A stretch of 37,678 nt of DNA from an uncultured Eubacteriales bacterium (GTDB taxonomy: Bacteria > Bacillota > Clostridia > Oscillospirales > Acutalibacteraceae). The notes under the pieces are model-generated. The model was not told where the DNA came from, did no database searches, and worked only from the letters and a program-made list of their open reading frames with translations. The translations under genes and the position numbers were made by a program. The stretch spans positions 1-37,678 of the forward strand of contig CAKUYF010000001.1 in the NCBI GenBank assembly GCA_934702115.1, written 5' to 3'. Below are positions 1-7,788 of this stretch, in pieces (within the stretch, counting starts at the first letter, position 1; the number at the start of each line of letters is the position of its first letter).

Positions 1-1013
1 TTTTTAGAATTTAACCATAAAGTACCAAGCTCTTTTAGCATTATCCACTTGGCTTCATTTTTTAACATTCCATCTATTCTTAAAAAACTTTTACGATACA
101 TTCCAAATTTATTGGCAAAAATAAAAGGATCATCTATAGCTGTTCTAAAAATTAATTTATCTATTCTATAAATTATTTCTTGTATAAACTGAGAATGTAA
201 AGAAACATATTTCATATACTCTAACAGGCAATCATACGGTGTTCCTAAATTGCGCATTTGAAGTTCTCTTCTTACTGCATTAAGATTATAGAAATCTTCT
301 TGAAATATCGGCTTACATAATATATTATTTGACGGCTTATTATTACGCATATCAGGCTTAATTTCCTCTACTGACATATTCCACTTACTAAAATCTTTAT
401 ATTCTTGATTAAAAGTAAAGCATTCATCAAATAAAATATTAAATAGCACTATACGAGTTATTCTAGGATTGTCTCCATCTTCTTTTTTAGTTCCGTATAT
501 CCCTGGTTTCCAATTCGGAAAAGAATACTTATTAACTCCAAAAAATCTTCTAACCTTGTGAACAAATGAAACTACTACATCATCTGAAAAATTTCCGTTT
601 TTTCCAAAAACTTCACGTAATAACATTCTTCCTTGTACCAAAGAAGATGAATTATCTTTAAAAAATATCTGAATATTCTCTTCGGTAACTTCAACTTCGT
701 GAAAATACACGCTATAATTGAACAATTTTTCGTAAACCAAATAAGTTAAATCTTGATTCCAATAATCATTACTATGAAATTCAACATTTACTCCTGGCAA
801 AAGTTTAATTGTTTGGTTATTTACAAACTTCTCTGAGAAAAGCACATTAGGATAATTTTCATTCAATACCTCCATCAATCCAGCATTAACATTTAAACTA
901 CTGAAAATTCCCATCATGGATAAACAAGCGGATAATTTCTTTAAAGCTTTTCTTTTCACTTTGTTTCTCACTACTTTCAATTTAAGCTTAGAACTAGTTA
1001 TAACAACTATCAT
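1..1013 (-). CDS. Secreted protein of unknown function, cut by the window edge
   Basis: An uninterrupted reading frame runs leftward from an ATG at 1013 and leaves the window at position 1, so the C-terminus is missing and at least 337 residues are present. The N-terminus is rich in Lys and Arg for about 26 residues, followed by a hydrophobic stretch ending in NVNA-G near residue 44, which fits a long signal peptide with an AxA-like cleavage site. A Met-Met pair near residue 33 is a less likely start because it would remove most of the charged n-region. The rest is a mixed, aromatic-rich soluble sequence with no motif I recognise. It is one of several orphan secreted proteins in this window. 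Function unknown; the signal peptide is inferred from composition only. Confidence 0.72.
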   Translation of the reverse strand, partial: MIVVITSSKLKLKVVRNKVKRKALKKLSACLSMMGIFSSLNVNAGLMEVLNENYPNVLFSEKFVNNQTIKLLPGVNVEFHSNDYWNQDLTYLVYEKLFNYSVYFHEVEVTEENIQIFFKDNSSSLVQGRMLLREVFGKNGNFSDDVVVSFVHKVRRFFGVNKYSFPNWKPGIYGTKKEDGDNPRITRIVLFNILFDECFTFNQEYKDFSKWNMSVEEIKPDMRNNKPSNNILCKPIFQEDFYNLNAVRRELQMRNLGTPYDCLLEYMKYVSLHSQFIQEIIYRIDKLIFRTAIDDPFIFANKFGMYRKSFLRIDGMLKNEAKWIMLKELGTLWLNSK

Positions 1014-1675
1014 ACTTTAACAAAAAAATCAACTTGTAATTTTTGTAAATAATCAAAAAATATTGAAATGAAATTAAATTTAATATTTACTAACAAAGCA
1101 TTTTATATCTATTTTACATTATATATTGGCATAATTTACAAAATTTTCTATATAACTAAAATATTCAAATAAGGTATCGGATTTTTCAAAGGATTTACAT
1201 CTGTTTTTTATCCCACTGAATTGGATATTATTTTTATATAATGCTCAAAAATTCTTACTACTTTCTTTATAGAAAAACCAGACAAAATTCAGAATCATTT
1301 TATCCGCTAAACTTATGTGCATAAAAACATAAAGCCTGTAAAAACCACCCTGTAATCATAAAAAATTACATAATTACGAATTTATTTTTCAATGCTTACG
1401 AATAACTAAATTCATTTAACTCATCGGAAAAATAATCACACTCAAACCCAGTATTATTAATATGTATAGCTAAATTAAAAAGAACTTCTTTTCCATTTAA
1501 TCTGTTAAACAAATTATAAAGTAAAAGCACCTCTGCAAACCAGAAGTGCTTATAAAACCAGTATAAAAAATTATTATACGACAATAACTATCACGATAAG
1601 AAAACAAGTTTAAGAAATCCCATAATATACAATCTGAATTAAATTAGATTCTCAGGAATTTTAATAAATTTATTT
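1014..1675. other. Intergenic region, about 660 bases, no gene recognised
   Basis: The stretch is very AT-rich and full of stop codons in all frames. The only structure I can support is the hairpin at 1525-1551, described separately. No RNA gene and no clear promoter for the leftward gene at 1-1013 was found. Confidence 0.6.
1515..1551 (-). terminator. Rho-independent terminator candidate after the coiled-coil gene
   Basis: Arms AAGCACCTCTG (1525-1535) and CAGAAGTGCTT (1541-1551) pair with one mismatch. On the minus strand the hairpin is followed by TTTTACTTT. It lies about 125 bases downstream of the stop of the 552-residue gene. Confidence 0.55.
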
Positions 1676-3334
1676 TTATATTAAATCTTTTATTCTAGAA
1701 AAAATTTTACTAAAAACCGAACCAGATTTCTGTTTGTTACTGTGCTTTCCTATATCAAGGCTTTGAAGATTACAATGTATTTTTTCCATTTTATCAAATT
1801 TCAATGCAGTTTCAGTGAATGAATAATCCTTTTCTGTTAACGTATTCATTACGTAAGATAGATAAGCAATAAATACCCAGATATCCATTTGGCTTTCACT
1901 TTTAGAAAATCTTAACCCCTTTTTTCTTATATCATTCATTTGTCTAGCTACATTTTTACCTAGACTTGAACACGAATCAAAAACATCATTTACTTTTCCT
2001 TTTAAATTTTCTAATATCTTGCAAATATTATTACGATAAAGTGTTAATCCGCCTGTTCCTCCAAAAATTTTTTCAAAAAGCTCTATTTTTTCCTTGAGCT
2101 CCTGCATTACAGCGTTATATTTTTCAGCATTTGAAAAATAATCTCCTATATCTTTTTTTCTGTCCTTATACTCTGATCCTTTATTTGAAATTGAATCATA
2201 CTTTTCAAGATGCTTATAAATTCCGGTATATTTACCTCGTAGTAAATTATAATCATCTTGATAATCTTTAAAGCTTTCCTTGAAAGTATAGCTTGTCTTG
2301 TTATTCTCTATGTTATTACGAGATAAATCATATTCTGAAAATTCGATGCTAACTAGATATTTTTTATCCTTGCCTTTGCAATATCTTTTAAGAGCTTCCG
2401 CTTTAAAGGTTCCGCTTGGCGTACCTAAGGCTTCTTTCAAATTTCTAATTTCAGTTTCTAATTTTTTCTTTTCTGAGCCGTAACTTTTTGCCAACCATTC
2501 GTAATGTTTCTTTGCTTTAGCCACTTCATCCTTGTTTGGTCTTTTAATGTAACTCCACTTACCTTTATAACTCGATTTAAATTTACTATCAATGCTTTCC
2601 CAAGTTTTATCACCTAAAGCATCACTACCACAATTAATACCAAAAAAATTCTTTAAATGCTCAAGATATTTTTTTCTTTTTTCTTCAAGTGAGCCTAATT
2701 CTTTGTTTAAAACTTTTTCTTGATCCTTTAATTTATCACACAAAGGCTTAATGTCACTTTTTGCCTTTTCCTGTGCTGCTCTTAATCGTGAAGCTGCTTC
2801 TCCTTTCGCAGTTTCAATTTTTTCAGAAGCATCTTTCCTAATTGTTTCCTTCACTTCTTTTTTGGTTATATCTTCCCTAGAAAAATCCTTATCCGTATAT
2901 TCAATAAATTTCATTTTATCAATTATATTTTTATTTTTTTCATAGTAATCTAAAATATCTCTATATTTTTCTTTAGCGTTTTTATAGGTTTTAAGATAAT
3001 TTGCCTGATTATCTGCTAAATTTTTAAATAAAGGCCCCGATTCAGTTACGAAACTAGTTAATTGTTTATCTAATTCCTCACTAAATTCTTTAAAAACTTC
3101 TCCAACATGCATATATTTTAGTCCGGATTGAATTCCGACTAATGAATCATTTTCTCTAATGAAATCTTGCGGAGAAGGAGTAGGTGACATAATCTTACAA
3201 TTATTAGGTAGTCTATCCAAAAACACATCTTTTGCAAGTAACCCTCTTTTGGCCATTTCAGTAGTATTACTTACACTATCACTTAAACCGCTTAACCATC
3301 CAAGAAATTTATTAACCACTTCTAAACACCCCAT
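1676..3334 (-). CDS. Coiled-coil-rich protein of unknown function, 552 residues
   Basis: The protein is long, highly charged and Lys/Glu-rich. Helical stretches likely to form coiled coils lie roughly at residues 100-235, 285-310 and 370-440. I see no convincing signal peptide; the N-terminus has a short amphipathic segment (VVNKFLGWLSGL) instead. A GGTGG turn lies near residue 430, and a hydrophobic stretch near residue 490 (MDIWVFIAYLSYVMNTL) could be a single membrane or packing helix. The C-terminal tail is basic. The gene stands alone, with its own promoter just upstream and a terminator candidate downstream. No enzyme motif is visible. Composition and isolation resemble rapidly evolving surface or effector-type proteins, but that is inference. 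Confidence 0.7.
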   Translation of the reverse strand: MGCLEVVNKFLGWLSGLSDSVSNTTEMAKRGLLAKDVFLDRLPNNCKIMSPTPSPQDFIRENDSLVGIQSGLKYMHVGEVFKEFSEELDKQLTSFVTESGPLFKNLADNQANYLKTYKNAKEKYRDILDYYEKNKNIIDKMKFIEYTDKDFSREDITKKEVKETIRKDASEKIETAKGEAASRLRAAQEKAKSDIKPLCDKLKDQEKVLNKELGSLEEKRKKYLEHLKNFFGINCGSDALGDKTWESIDSKFKSSYKGKWSYIKRPNKDEVAKAKKHYEWLAKSYGSEKKKLETEIRNLKEALGTPSGTFKAEALKRYCKGKDKKYLVSIEFSEYDLSRNNIENNKTSYTFKESFKDYQDDYNLLRGKYTGIYKHLEKYDSISNKGSEYKDRKKDIGDYFSNAEKYNAVMQELKEKIELFEKIFGGTGGLTLYRNNICKILENLKGKVNDVFDSCSSLGKNVARQMNDIRKKGLRFSKSESQMDIWVFIAYLSYVMNTLTEKDYSFTETALKFDKMEKIHCNLQSLDIGKHSNKQKSGSVFSKIFSRIKDLI

Positions 3335-3386
3335 TCTAAAACATAATTAACTATCTATATAGCTTTGAAAAAACCATTATACTGCT

Positions 3387-3414
3387 ATTATATAATAAAT
3401 TTATATGAAGTCAA
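3387..3414 (-). promoter_or_regulatory. Sigma-A-type promoter for the coiled-coil gene
   Basis: On the minus strand, TTGACT (3414-3409), a 16-base spacer and TATAAT (3392-3387) lie 53 bases upstream of the ATG at 3334. Confidence 0.65.
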
Positions 3415-3480
3415 TATTTTTTTGTAAAAATTACATATAAAAATCTTTAAATTATTTCTTAAAGATGGATCTATAATCAC

Positions 3481-3509
3481 TTGACTTTTAGTATCAATTA
3501 TGATAAAAT
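3481..3509 (+). promoter_or_regulatory. Sigma-A-type promoter for rpmG-secE-nusG
   Basis: TTGACT (3481-3486), a 17-base spacer and TAAAAT (3504-3509), with TG at 3501-3502 as an extended -10. It lies 87 bases upstream of rpmG. Confidence 0.7.
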
Positions 3510-3596
3510 TTCTTATACCTCTGTTGCAAAATTCTATGCTTAAAGCTAATTTCAGAGGGAGGCTAAAATATTCCGTAATGCCGGGAGGTGCCGTAA

Positions 3597-3746
3597 ATGA
3601 GAGTAAAAGTAACGTTAGCTTGTACGGATTGTAAGCAAAGAAATTACGAAACTACAAAAAATAAAAAGAATAATCCGGACAGAATTGAAATGAACAAGCA
3701 TTGTCGTTTCTGTAGAAAACATACTCTACACAAAGAAACTAAATAG
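3597..3746 (+). CDS. rpmG: 50S ribosomal protein L33
   Basis: This is a 49-residue protein that starts [12 protein letters not shown] and is a component of the large ribosomal subunit. Two cysteine pairs, CTDC near residue 9 and CRFC near residue 36, form the zinc-ribbon version of L33. The family is normally 49-55 residues, so this is full length. The ATG is preceded by GGGAGGTG at a suitable distance. It is the first gene of the classic rpmG-secE-nusG run; secE begins 20 bases downstream. The second cysteine pair marks this as the zinc-containing paralogue; a zinc-free second copy elsewhere in the genome cannot be judged from here. Confidence 0.95.
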   Translation: MRVKVTLACTDCKQRNYETTKNKKNNPDRIEMNKHCRFCRKHTLHKETK

Positions 3747-3766
3747 TTTGGATCGGAGGCAAAACA

Positions 3767-3988
3767 ATGGAAGAAGAAAAAAAGGGCATATTTGCAAGAA
3801 TTAAAAGCTTCTTTGTAGATTCAAAGACCGAATTAAAAAAAATTGTTTGGCCAACTCAAAAGACAGTATTCAAAAATACCGGAATAGTCTTAATGATGAT
3901 TTTCATTATGGGTATTTTTGTGGCGTTGCTGGATGCCGGTCTTATTCAGCTTCTTGGATTGGTAATGTCTGTTTCACGTAATAAGTAA
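3767..3988 (+). CDS. secE: Preprotein translocase subunit SecE
   Basis: This is a 73-residue protein of the short Gram-positive SecE type. It has a cytoplasmic amphipathic helix carrying the conserved ELKKIVWPT motif (residues about 24-32), followed by one transmembrane helix (about 38-60). SecE clamps SecY in the membrane channel that exports proteins, including the many signal-peptide proteins encoded in this window. GGAGG stands just upstream of the ATG. It sits between rpmG and nusG, as in most bacteria, and nusG starts 26 bases downstream. Confidence 0.95.
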   Translation: MEEEKKGIFARIKSFFVDSKTELKKIVWPTQKTVFKNTGIVLMMIFIMGIFVALLDAGLIQLLGLVMSVSRNK

Positions 3989-4014
3989 AGTAGGCCGGAG
4001 AGGAAAGAATAAAA

Positions 4015-4536
4015 ATGTCCGAAGATGCTAAATGGTATGTTATTCATACCTACTCAGGGTATGAGAATAAGGTCGCGTCAAATATTGAAAAGACAGTAGA
4101 CACTCACAATATGAGAGATATGATTCAAGAAGTAAAAGTACCTACAGAAACGGTTATCGAAATAAAAGATAATAAAGAACGAGAAGTTGTAAGGAAAGTT
4201 TTCCCAGGGTACGTTATGGTGAAAATGATTTTAAATGATGAATCATGGTATATTGTAAGAAATATTAGAGGTTGTACTGGATTTGTTGGGTCTTCTTCTG
4301 CGCCAATTCCGCTAACTCCCGAGGAAGTCAAGAAGCTGGGTGTAGAAACCAGAACAGTTAAACTGGCTTATTCTGTTGGAGAAAGCGTGCGTATTCTTGA
4401 CGGACCACTAGCTAACATGATAGGAAAGGTTTCAGAAATTGATACTGAAAATAAAAAAGTTAAGGTAGTTGTTTCAATGTTTGGCAGAGAGACTCCTGCA
4501 GAGCTATCTTTAGGAGAAATTGAACCTATTATGTAA
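4015..4536 (+). CDS. nusG: Transcription termination/antitermination factor NusG
   Basis: This 173-residue protein has the NGN domain first (AKWYVIHTYSGYENKVA, residues 5-21; conserved FPGYVMV near 64-70) and a C-terminal KOW domain (GESVRILDGPLANMIGKVSE, about 122-141). NusG binds RNA polymerase and affects pausing, and in many bacteria couples transcription to ribosomes. Its length matches the family. RBS AGAGGAAAG precedes the ATG. It is probably co-transcribed with secE, and the L11-L1 genes follow after a structured spacer. Confidence 0.96.
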   Translation: MSEDAKWYVIHTYSGYENKVASNIEKTVDTHNMRDMIQEVKVPTETVIEIKDNKEREVVRKVFPGYVMVKMILNDESWYIVRNIRGCTGFVGSSSAPIPLTPEEVKKLGVETRTVKLAYSVGESVRILDGPLANMIGKVSEIDTENKKVKVVVSMFGRETPAELSLGEIEPIM

Positions 4537-4605
4537 AAACCAAAAATATGTTTTAGTATAAAAGATTTTAGCAGTTCAAAATAAGAACAAAGATTTGTTT
4601 TGAAT

Positions 4606-4647
4606 GTGGGAGGAGTAAAATATTACAATTGCTCCGGATTTTACCAC
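4606..4647 (+). promoter_or_regulatory. Structured leader element before rplK (candidate L1 operator, copy 1)
   Basis: The element opens with GTGGGAGG and closes with ATTTTACCAC. GTGG pairs with CCAC, GGAG with CTCC, and GTAAAAT (4615-4621) can pair with ATTTTAC (4638-4644). A near copy lies at 5118-5145 before rplA, again just ahead of the Shine-Dalgarno. L1 is known to repress its own L11-L1 mRNA in other bacteria; the assignment here is inference from position and duplication. Confidence 0.45.
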
Positions 4648-4667
4648 AAAACTTGGAGGTGCAAGAA

Positions 4668-5093
4668 TTGGCTAAAAAAGTCAAATCAATCGTAAAATTA
4701 CAAATTCCTGCTGGTAAGGCAACTCCAGCACCACCTGTAGGTTCTGCTTTGGGACCTCATGGTATAAATATTATGTCATTCACAAAAGAATTTAACGATC
4801 GCACAAAGAATGATATGGGTCTTATTATTCCTGTTGTAATTACAATCTATGAAGACCGTTCATTTACATTCGTAACAAAAACTCCACCAGCCGCAGTTTT
4901 AATCAAAAAAGCATGCGGAATTGAATCGGGGTCGGGAGTTCCAAATAAAACAAAAGTAGGAAAAATATCTAAACAGCAAGTTGAAAAAATTGCTGAACAA
5001 AAAATGCCCGATTTAAATGCAGCAAATTTAGAATCTGCATTTTCAATGGTAGCAGGTACTGCCAGAAGTATGGGAATTGAGGTTGTAGACTAA
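4668..5093 (+). CDS. rplK: 50S ribosomal protein L11
   Basis: The protein is 141 residues when started at the TTG at 4668, exactly the family length. GGAGG lies 9 bases upstream of that TTG, and the product then begins with the canonical (M)[18 protein letters not shown] more upstream in-frame TTG would add a 13-residue tail without family support. The N-terminal half includes the proline-rich [13 protein letters not shown] motif (about residues 21-33) that forms the hinge; the C-terminal half binds the GTPase-associated region of 23S rRNA. L11 helps recruit elongation factors and is the thiostrepton target. rplA follows. Confidence 0.96.
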   Translation: MAKKVKSIVKLQIPAGKATPAPPVGSALGPHGINIMSFTKEFNDRTKNDMGLIIPVVITIYEDRSFTFVTKTPPAAVLIKKACGIESGSGVPNKTKVGKISKQQVEKIAEQKMPDLNAANLESAFSMVAGTARSMGIEVVD

Positions 5094-5117
5094 TGATTCG
5101 GGCATCCGTCCCCTTAA

Positions 5118-5145
5118 GTGGGAGGAAAAAATCCGATTTTACCAC
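5118..5145 (+). promoter_or_regulatory. Structured leader element before rplA (candidate L1 operator, copy 2)
   Basis: GTGGGAGG (5118-5125) and ATTTTACCAC (5136-5145) repeat the ends of the element before rplK, with TCCG in the loop of both. GTGG/CCAC can close the stem. It is shorter than copy 1 and stands right before the AGGAGGAG Shine-Dalgarno of rplA. Confidence 0.45.
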
Positions 5146-5163
5146 TAATTCAGGAGGAGAAAA

Positions 5164-5865
5164 ATGAAACACGGAAAAAAATATAGAGAAAGTATAAAAT
5201 CATTTGATCTAGCGGAATCATATGATGCAAAAAAAGCTTTGGAACTATGCACAAAAACCGCTAAAGCAAAATTTGATGAAACAGTTGAACTTCATGTAAG
5301 ATTAGGAGTTGACTCACGCCATGCCGATCAACAAGTACGCGGCGCTATAGTTTTACCACATGGTACAGGTAAAAAAGTAAAAGTACTTGCAATATGTAAA
5401 GGTGATAACGAAAAACTTGCTAAAGAAGCAGGTGCGGATTTCATCGGTGCAGAGGAAATGGCTCAAAAAATTCAAACAGAAAATTGGATGGATTTCGACG
5501 TCTTAATAACCACTCCCGATATGATGGGCGTAGTAGGAAGGCTCGGAAGAATTTTAGGACCTCGTGGTTTAATGCCTAACCCAAAAGCCGGAACCGTTTC
5601 TACTGATATTGCTAAAGCTATTAGGGAAGCAAAAGCAGGTAAAATAGAGTATCGTTTGGATAAAACTAATATAATTCATTGCCCTATCGGAAAGGTGTCT
5701 TTTGGAGAAGAAAAATTGTTTGATAACTTTGACGCTTTAATGGGAGCAATAATTAAAGCAAAACCTGAAGCCAGCAAAGGGCAGTACGTAAAATCATGCG
5801 TAGTTTCATCAACTATGGGTCCCGGAGTAAAAATTAACGTTGGAAAACTTGAAAACGCTCAATAA
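5164..5865 (+). CDS. rplA: 50S ribosomal protein L1
   Basis: This is a 233-residue protein and full length for L1, which binds 23S rRNA at the L1 stalk by the E site and acts as a translational repressor of its own operon in other bacteria. Diagnostic stretches are visible: [21 protein letters not shown] in the RNA-binding core (about residues 124-144), [16 protein letters not shown] (about 167-182) and the C-terminal [11 protein letters not shown]. The ATG follows AGGAGGAG at a normal distance. A strong terminator follows, so this ends the L11-L1 transcription unit. Confidence 0.97.
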   Translation: MKHGKKYRESIKSFDLAESYDAKKALELCTKTAKAKFDETVELHVRLGVDSRHADQQVRGAIVLPHGTGKKVKVLAICKGDNEKLAKEAGADFIGAEEMAQKIQTENWMDFDVLITTPDMMGVVGRLGRILGPRGLMPNPKAGTVSTDIAKAIREAKAGKIEYRLDKTNIIHCPIGKVSFGEEKLFDNFDALMGAIIKAKPEASKGQYVKSCVVSSTMGPGVKINVGKLENAQ

Positions 5866-5886
5866 TTTAAACAGATTAATTTAAAG

Positions 5887-5918
5887 GTCTATTCTTTTTA
5901 AGAATAGACTTATTTTTT
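5887..5918 (+). terminator. Rho-independent terminator after rplA
   Basis: A perfect 10-base stem, GTCTATTCTT (5887-5896) with AAGAATAGAC (5900-5909), has a TTT loop and is followed by TTATTTTTTAT. Confidence 0.85.
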
Positions 5919-5956
5919 ATATTAAACTTAAAAAAACATAACAAATCAATTTAATA

Positions 5957-5985
5957 TTGACATTAATTTATTAATAGTGTAAAAT
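5957..5985 (+). promoter_or_regulatory. Promoter of the double-glycine-leader gene
   Basis: TTGACA (5957-5962), a 17-base spacer and TAAAAT (5980-5985). It lies 49 bases before the ATG, downstream of the rplA terminator, so this gene is transcribed independently. Confidence 0.75.
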
Positions 5986-6033
5986 ATTCATATCGCATAT
6001 TTAAGATTTTACCAACAATAGAGGTTAACATAT

Positions 6034-6444
6034 ATGAAAAGTGCATCTTTGGAATATTTATTTATTAAGGAATCAAAGAAACAAATTGACAAAATTAAAG
6101 AAAAGGTAACTAGAAAAGAATTTTTAGAAATTCTTAGTGAAGATAAGTTAGATGAAGTGGTAGGTGGAATATCTTTTAAGGGTGTTAGAAACAGTGTTAT
6201 AATTGGTACATCGACCTTGTTAGGAGGTGCAATTGGAACTAAATCAGGGTCAGTCATAGGATTTAACGCATTACGGATTTCTGGATACGATGATCCAGTT
6301 AAATATAATACTGAAAAAAGAGAATATGAGGTAAACCACGGCTATTTTATGATAATGCGTGCCTCTATGCTGGTAGGTAAGTTAAGTGGAGCAGCCGTAG
6401 GAGCGGCCATCGGACAAAAAATTGTAGATTATTTAGATAGCTGA
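6034..6444 (+). CDS. Double-glycine-leader peptide, bacteriocin-like, glycine-zipper core
   Basis: The 136-residue product has a charged N-terminal leader of about 45 residues ending in LSEDKLDEVVGG (Gly44-Gly45). This fits the double-glycine leader consensus (LS..L..V.GG) cut by C39 peptidase-ABC exporters in class II bacteriocin-type systems. The predicted core of 91 residues has two glycine-rich, membrane-prone stretches, GTSTLLGGAIGTKSGSVIG and GKLSGAAVGAAIG, separated by a polar, tyrosine-rich segment. The core is larger than most bacteriocins. RBS GAGG precedes the ATG. The gene sits alone between rplA and the rplJ leader with its own promoter, and no exporter, immunity gene or modifying enzyme is next to it. 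Secretion and activity are inferred; an antimicrobial, signalling or membrane-targeting role are all possible. Confidence 0.72.
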   Translation: MKSASLEYLFIKESKKQIDKIKEKVTRKEFLEILSEDKLDEVVGGISFKGVRNSVIIGTSTLLGGAIGTKSGSVIGFNALRISGYDDPVKYNTEKREYEVNHGYFMIMRASMLVGKLSGAAVGAAIGQKIVDYLDS

Positions 6445-6489
6445 TAAATATTTATTAAGTGCAAAATTCATTAAGAGAATTATTTAATC

Positions 6490-6518
6490 TTGACAAACCT
6501 CATTCTTAATAGTAAAAT
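6490..6518 (+). promoter_or_regulatory. Sigma-A-type promoter for rplJ-rplL
   Basis: TTGACA (6490-6495), a 17-base spacer and TAAAAT (6513-6518). A roughly 205-base leader separates it from rplJ. Confidence 0.75.
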
Positions 6519-6537
6519 ATAGATTAATAGTCATTCC

Positions 6538-6600
6538 TAAGAAAGCAGGTACTCTTAATTAAAAGAGTTTAAAGGAACCAGCCGAGGGTGAAACTTTATA
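6538..6600 (+). ncRNA. L10 leader (ribosomal protein L10-L12 autoregulatory RNA)
   Basis: The leader contains AAGAAAGCAGGTACTC, a small hairpin around CTCTTAATTAAAAGAG, and AGGAACCAGCCGAGG. This matches the layout of the Firmicutes L10 leader (purine-rich internal loop and a conserved CCGAGG-like element) that binds the L10-L12 complex. It is directly upstream of rplJ. Identified by pattern memory, not by a covariance search. Confidence 0.7.
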
Positions 6601-6638
6601 TTGATAGTTCTGATTTAGAAAAATAAAGAGTTTTATTT

Positions 6639-6690
6639 AATCGTCTGTTTCTTTTCATGTGGAATGATTAGGTTCAGACGATTTGTTATT
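6639..6690 (+). terminator. Attenuator hairpin candidate in the rplJ leader
   Basis: AATCGTCTG (6639-6647) pairs perfectly with CAGACGATT (6675-6683) across a 27-base loop, followed by TGTTATTGTC. The U-run is weak, so it may be an attenuator or only a leader stem. Confidence 0.4.
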
Positions 6691-6724
6691 GTCTAAAAAT
6701 GATAGGTTTCGGAGGTGAAATTCA

Positions 6725-7255
6725 TTGCCAAGTATTAAAGCATTAGAAGCAAAAAAAGCAATAGTAAGTGAAGTAACAGAAAAGCTTAAATCTTCATGTG
6801 CAGGTGTATTGGTTGATTACCAAGGCATTAATGTTGAAGATGATACAAAGTTAAGAAAAAGCTTACGTGAAGCTGATGTAGATTATTTAGTAATAAAAAA
6901 TACTCTTTTAAAAAGAGCTGCTGAAAATGCAGGCATAGATGATTTGTCAAAATCATTACATGGTTCTACAGCTTTAGCGATTAGCAAGTCCGACTATGTT
7001 GCAGCATCAAAAATACTGTGTAATTTTGCAAAAGATCACGATTTCTTCAAAATTAAAGCAGGATTTATTGATAGTAAAGCAATAAACGATAAAGAGGTAC
7101 TAAACTTAGCAAAATTACCTTCAAGAGAAGTACTTATCGCTCAAGTATTGGGTGGTTTAAATGCTCCGATTTCCGGTTTTGCAACCGTACTCAACGGTAC
7201 TTTAAGAGGACTTGTTATAGCATTAAAAGCTATTGCAGATAAGAAAAACGCTTAA
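6725..7255 (+). CDS. rplJ: 50S ribosomal protein L10
   Basis: This 176-residue protein starts at TTG (6725); CGGAGGTG lies 8-9 bases upstream and the product opens (M)[20 protein letters not shown], as in the family. L10 anchors the L7/L12 dimers on the ribosome stalk. The N-terminal globular RNA-binding part contains [20 protein letters not shown] (about residues 30-49) and the conserved KNTLLKRA; the C-terminal helix that binds L7/L12 follows. The gene is preceded by an L10 leader and followed 37 bases later by rplL. Confidence 0.96.
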   Translation: MPSIKALEAKKAIVSEVTEKLKSSCAGVLVDYQGINVEDDTKLRKSLREADVDYLVIKNTLLKRAAENAGIDDLSKSLHGSTALAISKSDYVAASKILCNFAKDHDFFKIKAGFIDSKAINDKEVLNLAKLPSREVLIAQVLGGLNAPISGFATVLNGTLRGLVIALKAIADKKNA

Positions 7256-7292
7256 AAAAATTATATTATTTAAATTTATGGAGGAAAAAATA

Positions 7293-7670
7293 ATGTCAGA
7301 TAAAGTATTAAAATTAATTGAAGATGTAAAAACTTTAACCGTTCTTGAACTCAGTGAACTCGTAAAAGCTTTAGAAGAAGAATTTGGAGTATCCGCAGCA
7401 GCTCCTGTAGCAGTAGCAGCAGCTCCCGCAGGTGAAGGAGCAGCAGCTGTTGAAGAAAAAACAGAATTTGACGTAATTTTAAAAGCTGCCGGAGACAATA
7501 AAATGAAAGTTGTAAAAGCAGTTAAAGATATAACCGGTCTTGGACTTAAAGAAGCTAAAGCAATTGTTGACGAAGCTCCAAAGCCAGTTAAAGAAAAAGT
7601 AGCTAAAGACGCAGCAGAAGAAGTTAAAAAGCAACTTGAAGAATTAGGTGCACAAGTAGAAATAAAATAG
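7293..7670 (+). CDS. rplL: 50S ribosomal protein L7/L12
   Basis: This 125-residue stalk protein starts at the ATG at 7293, which has GGAGG 8 bases upstream and gives the normal length; a longer in-frame reading into the spacer has no family support. The N-terminal dimerisation helix ([20 protein letters not shown]), an Ala/Pro/Gly-rich hinge (about residues 35-55) and the C-terminal domain ([20 protein letters not shown], then [15 protein letters not shown]) are all present. The domain recruits translation GTPases. A strong terminator follows; rpoB and rpoC, which normally come next, are absent. Confidence 0.97.
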   Translation: MSDKVLKLIEDVKTLTVLELSELVKALEEEFGVSAAAPVAVAAAPAGEGAAAVEEKTEFDVILKAAGDNKMKVVKAVKDITGLGLKEAKAIVDEAPKPVKEKVAKDAAEEVKKQLEELGAQVEIK

Positions 7671-7684
7671 CATATGTATTTTAA

Positions 7685-7717
7685 AACACCTCAGTTTTAG
7701 CATTGAGGTGTTTTTTT
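7685..7717 (+). terminator. Rho-independent terminator after rplL
   Basis: AACACCTCA (7685-7693) pairs with TGAGGTGTT (7704-7712), followed by a run of T. Confidence 0.85.
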
Positions 7718-7726
7718 GTTGGTAAA

Positions 7727-7760
7727 ATAAAATTAACCCCATGCTTATTAACACGGGGTT
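7727..7760 (-). terminator. Rho-independent terminator after the Smr-like gene
   Basis: On the minus strand, AACCCCGTG (7760-7752) pairs with CATGGGGTT (7743-7735) with one mismatch, followed by AATTTTATTTT. It ends the leftward gene at 7789-8472 and faces the rplL terminator. Confidence 0.7.
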
Positions 7761-7788
7761 ACTTATGATATCTATAAAATTAATTTTA

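Noticed and set aside
1396..1584. A 62-codon leftward open frame
   Set aside because: It runs through the terminator-like hairpin at 1525-1551, has no Shine-Dalgarno and an aromatic, low-complexity product.
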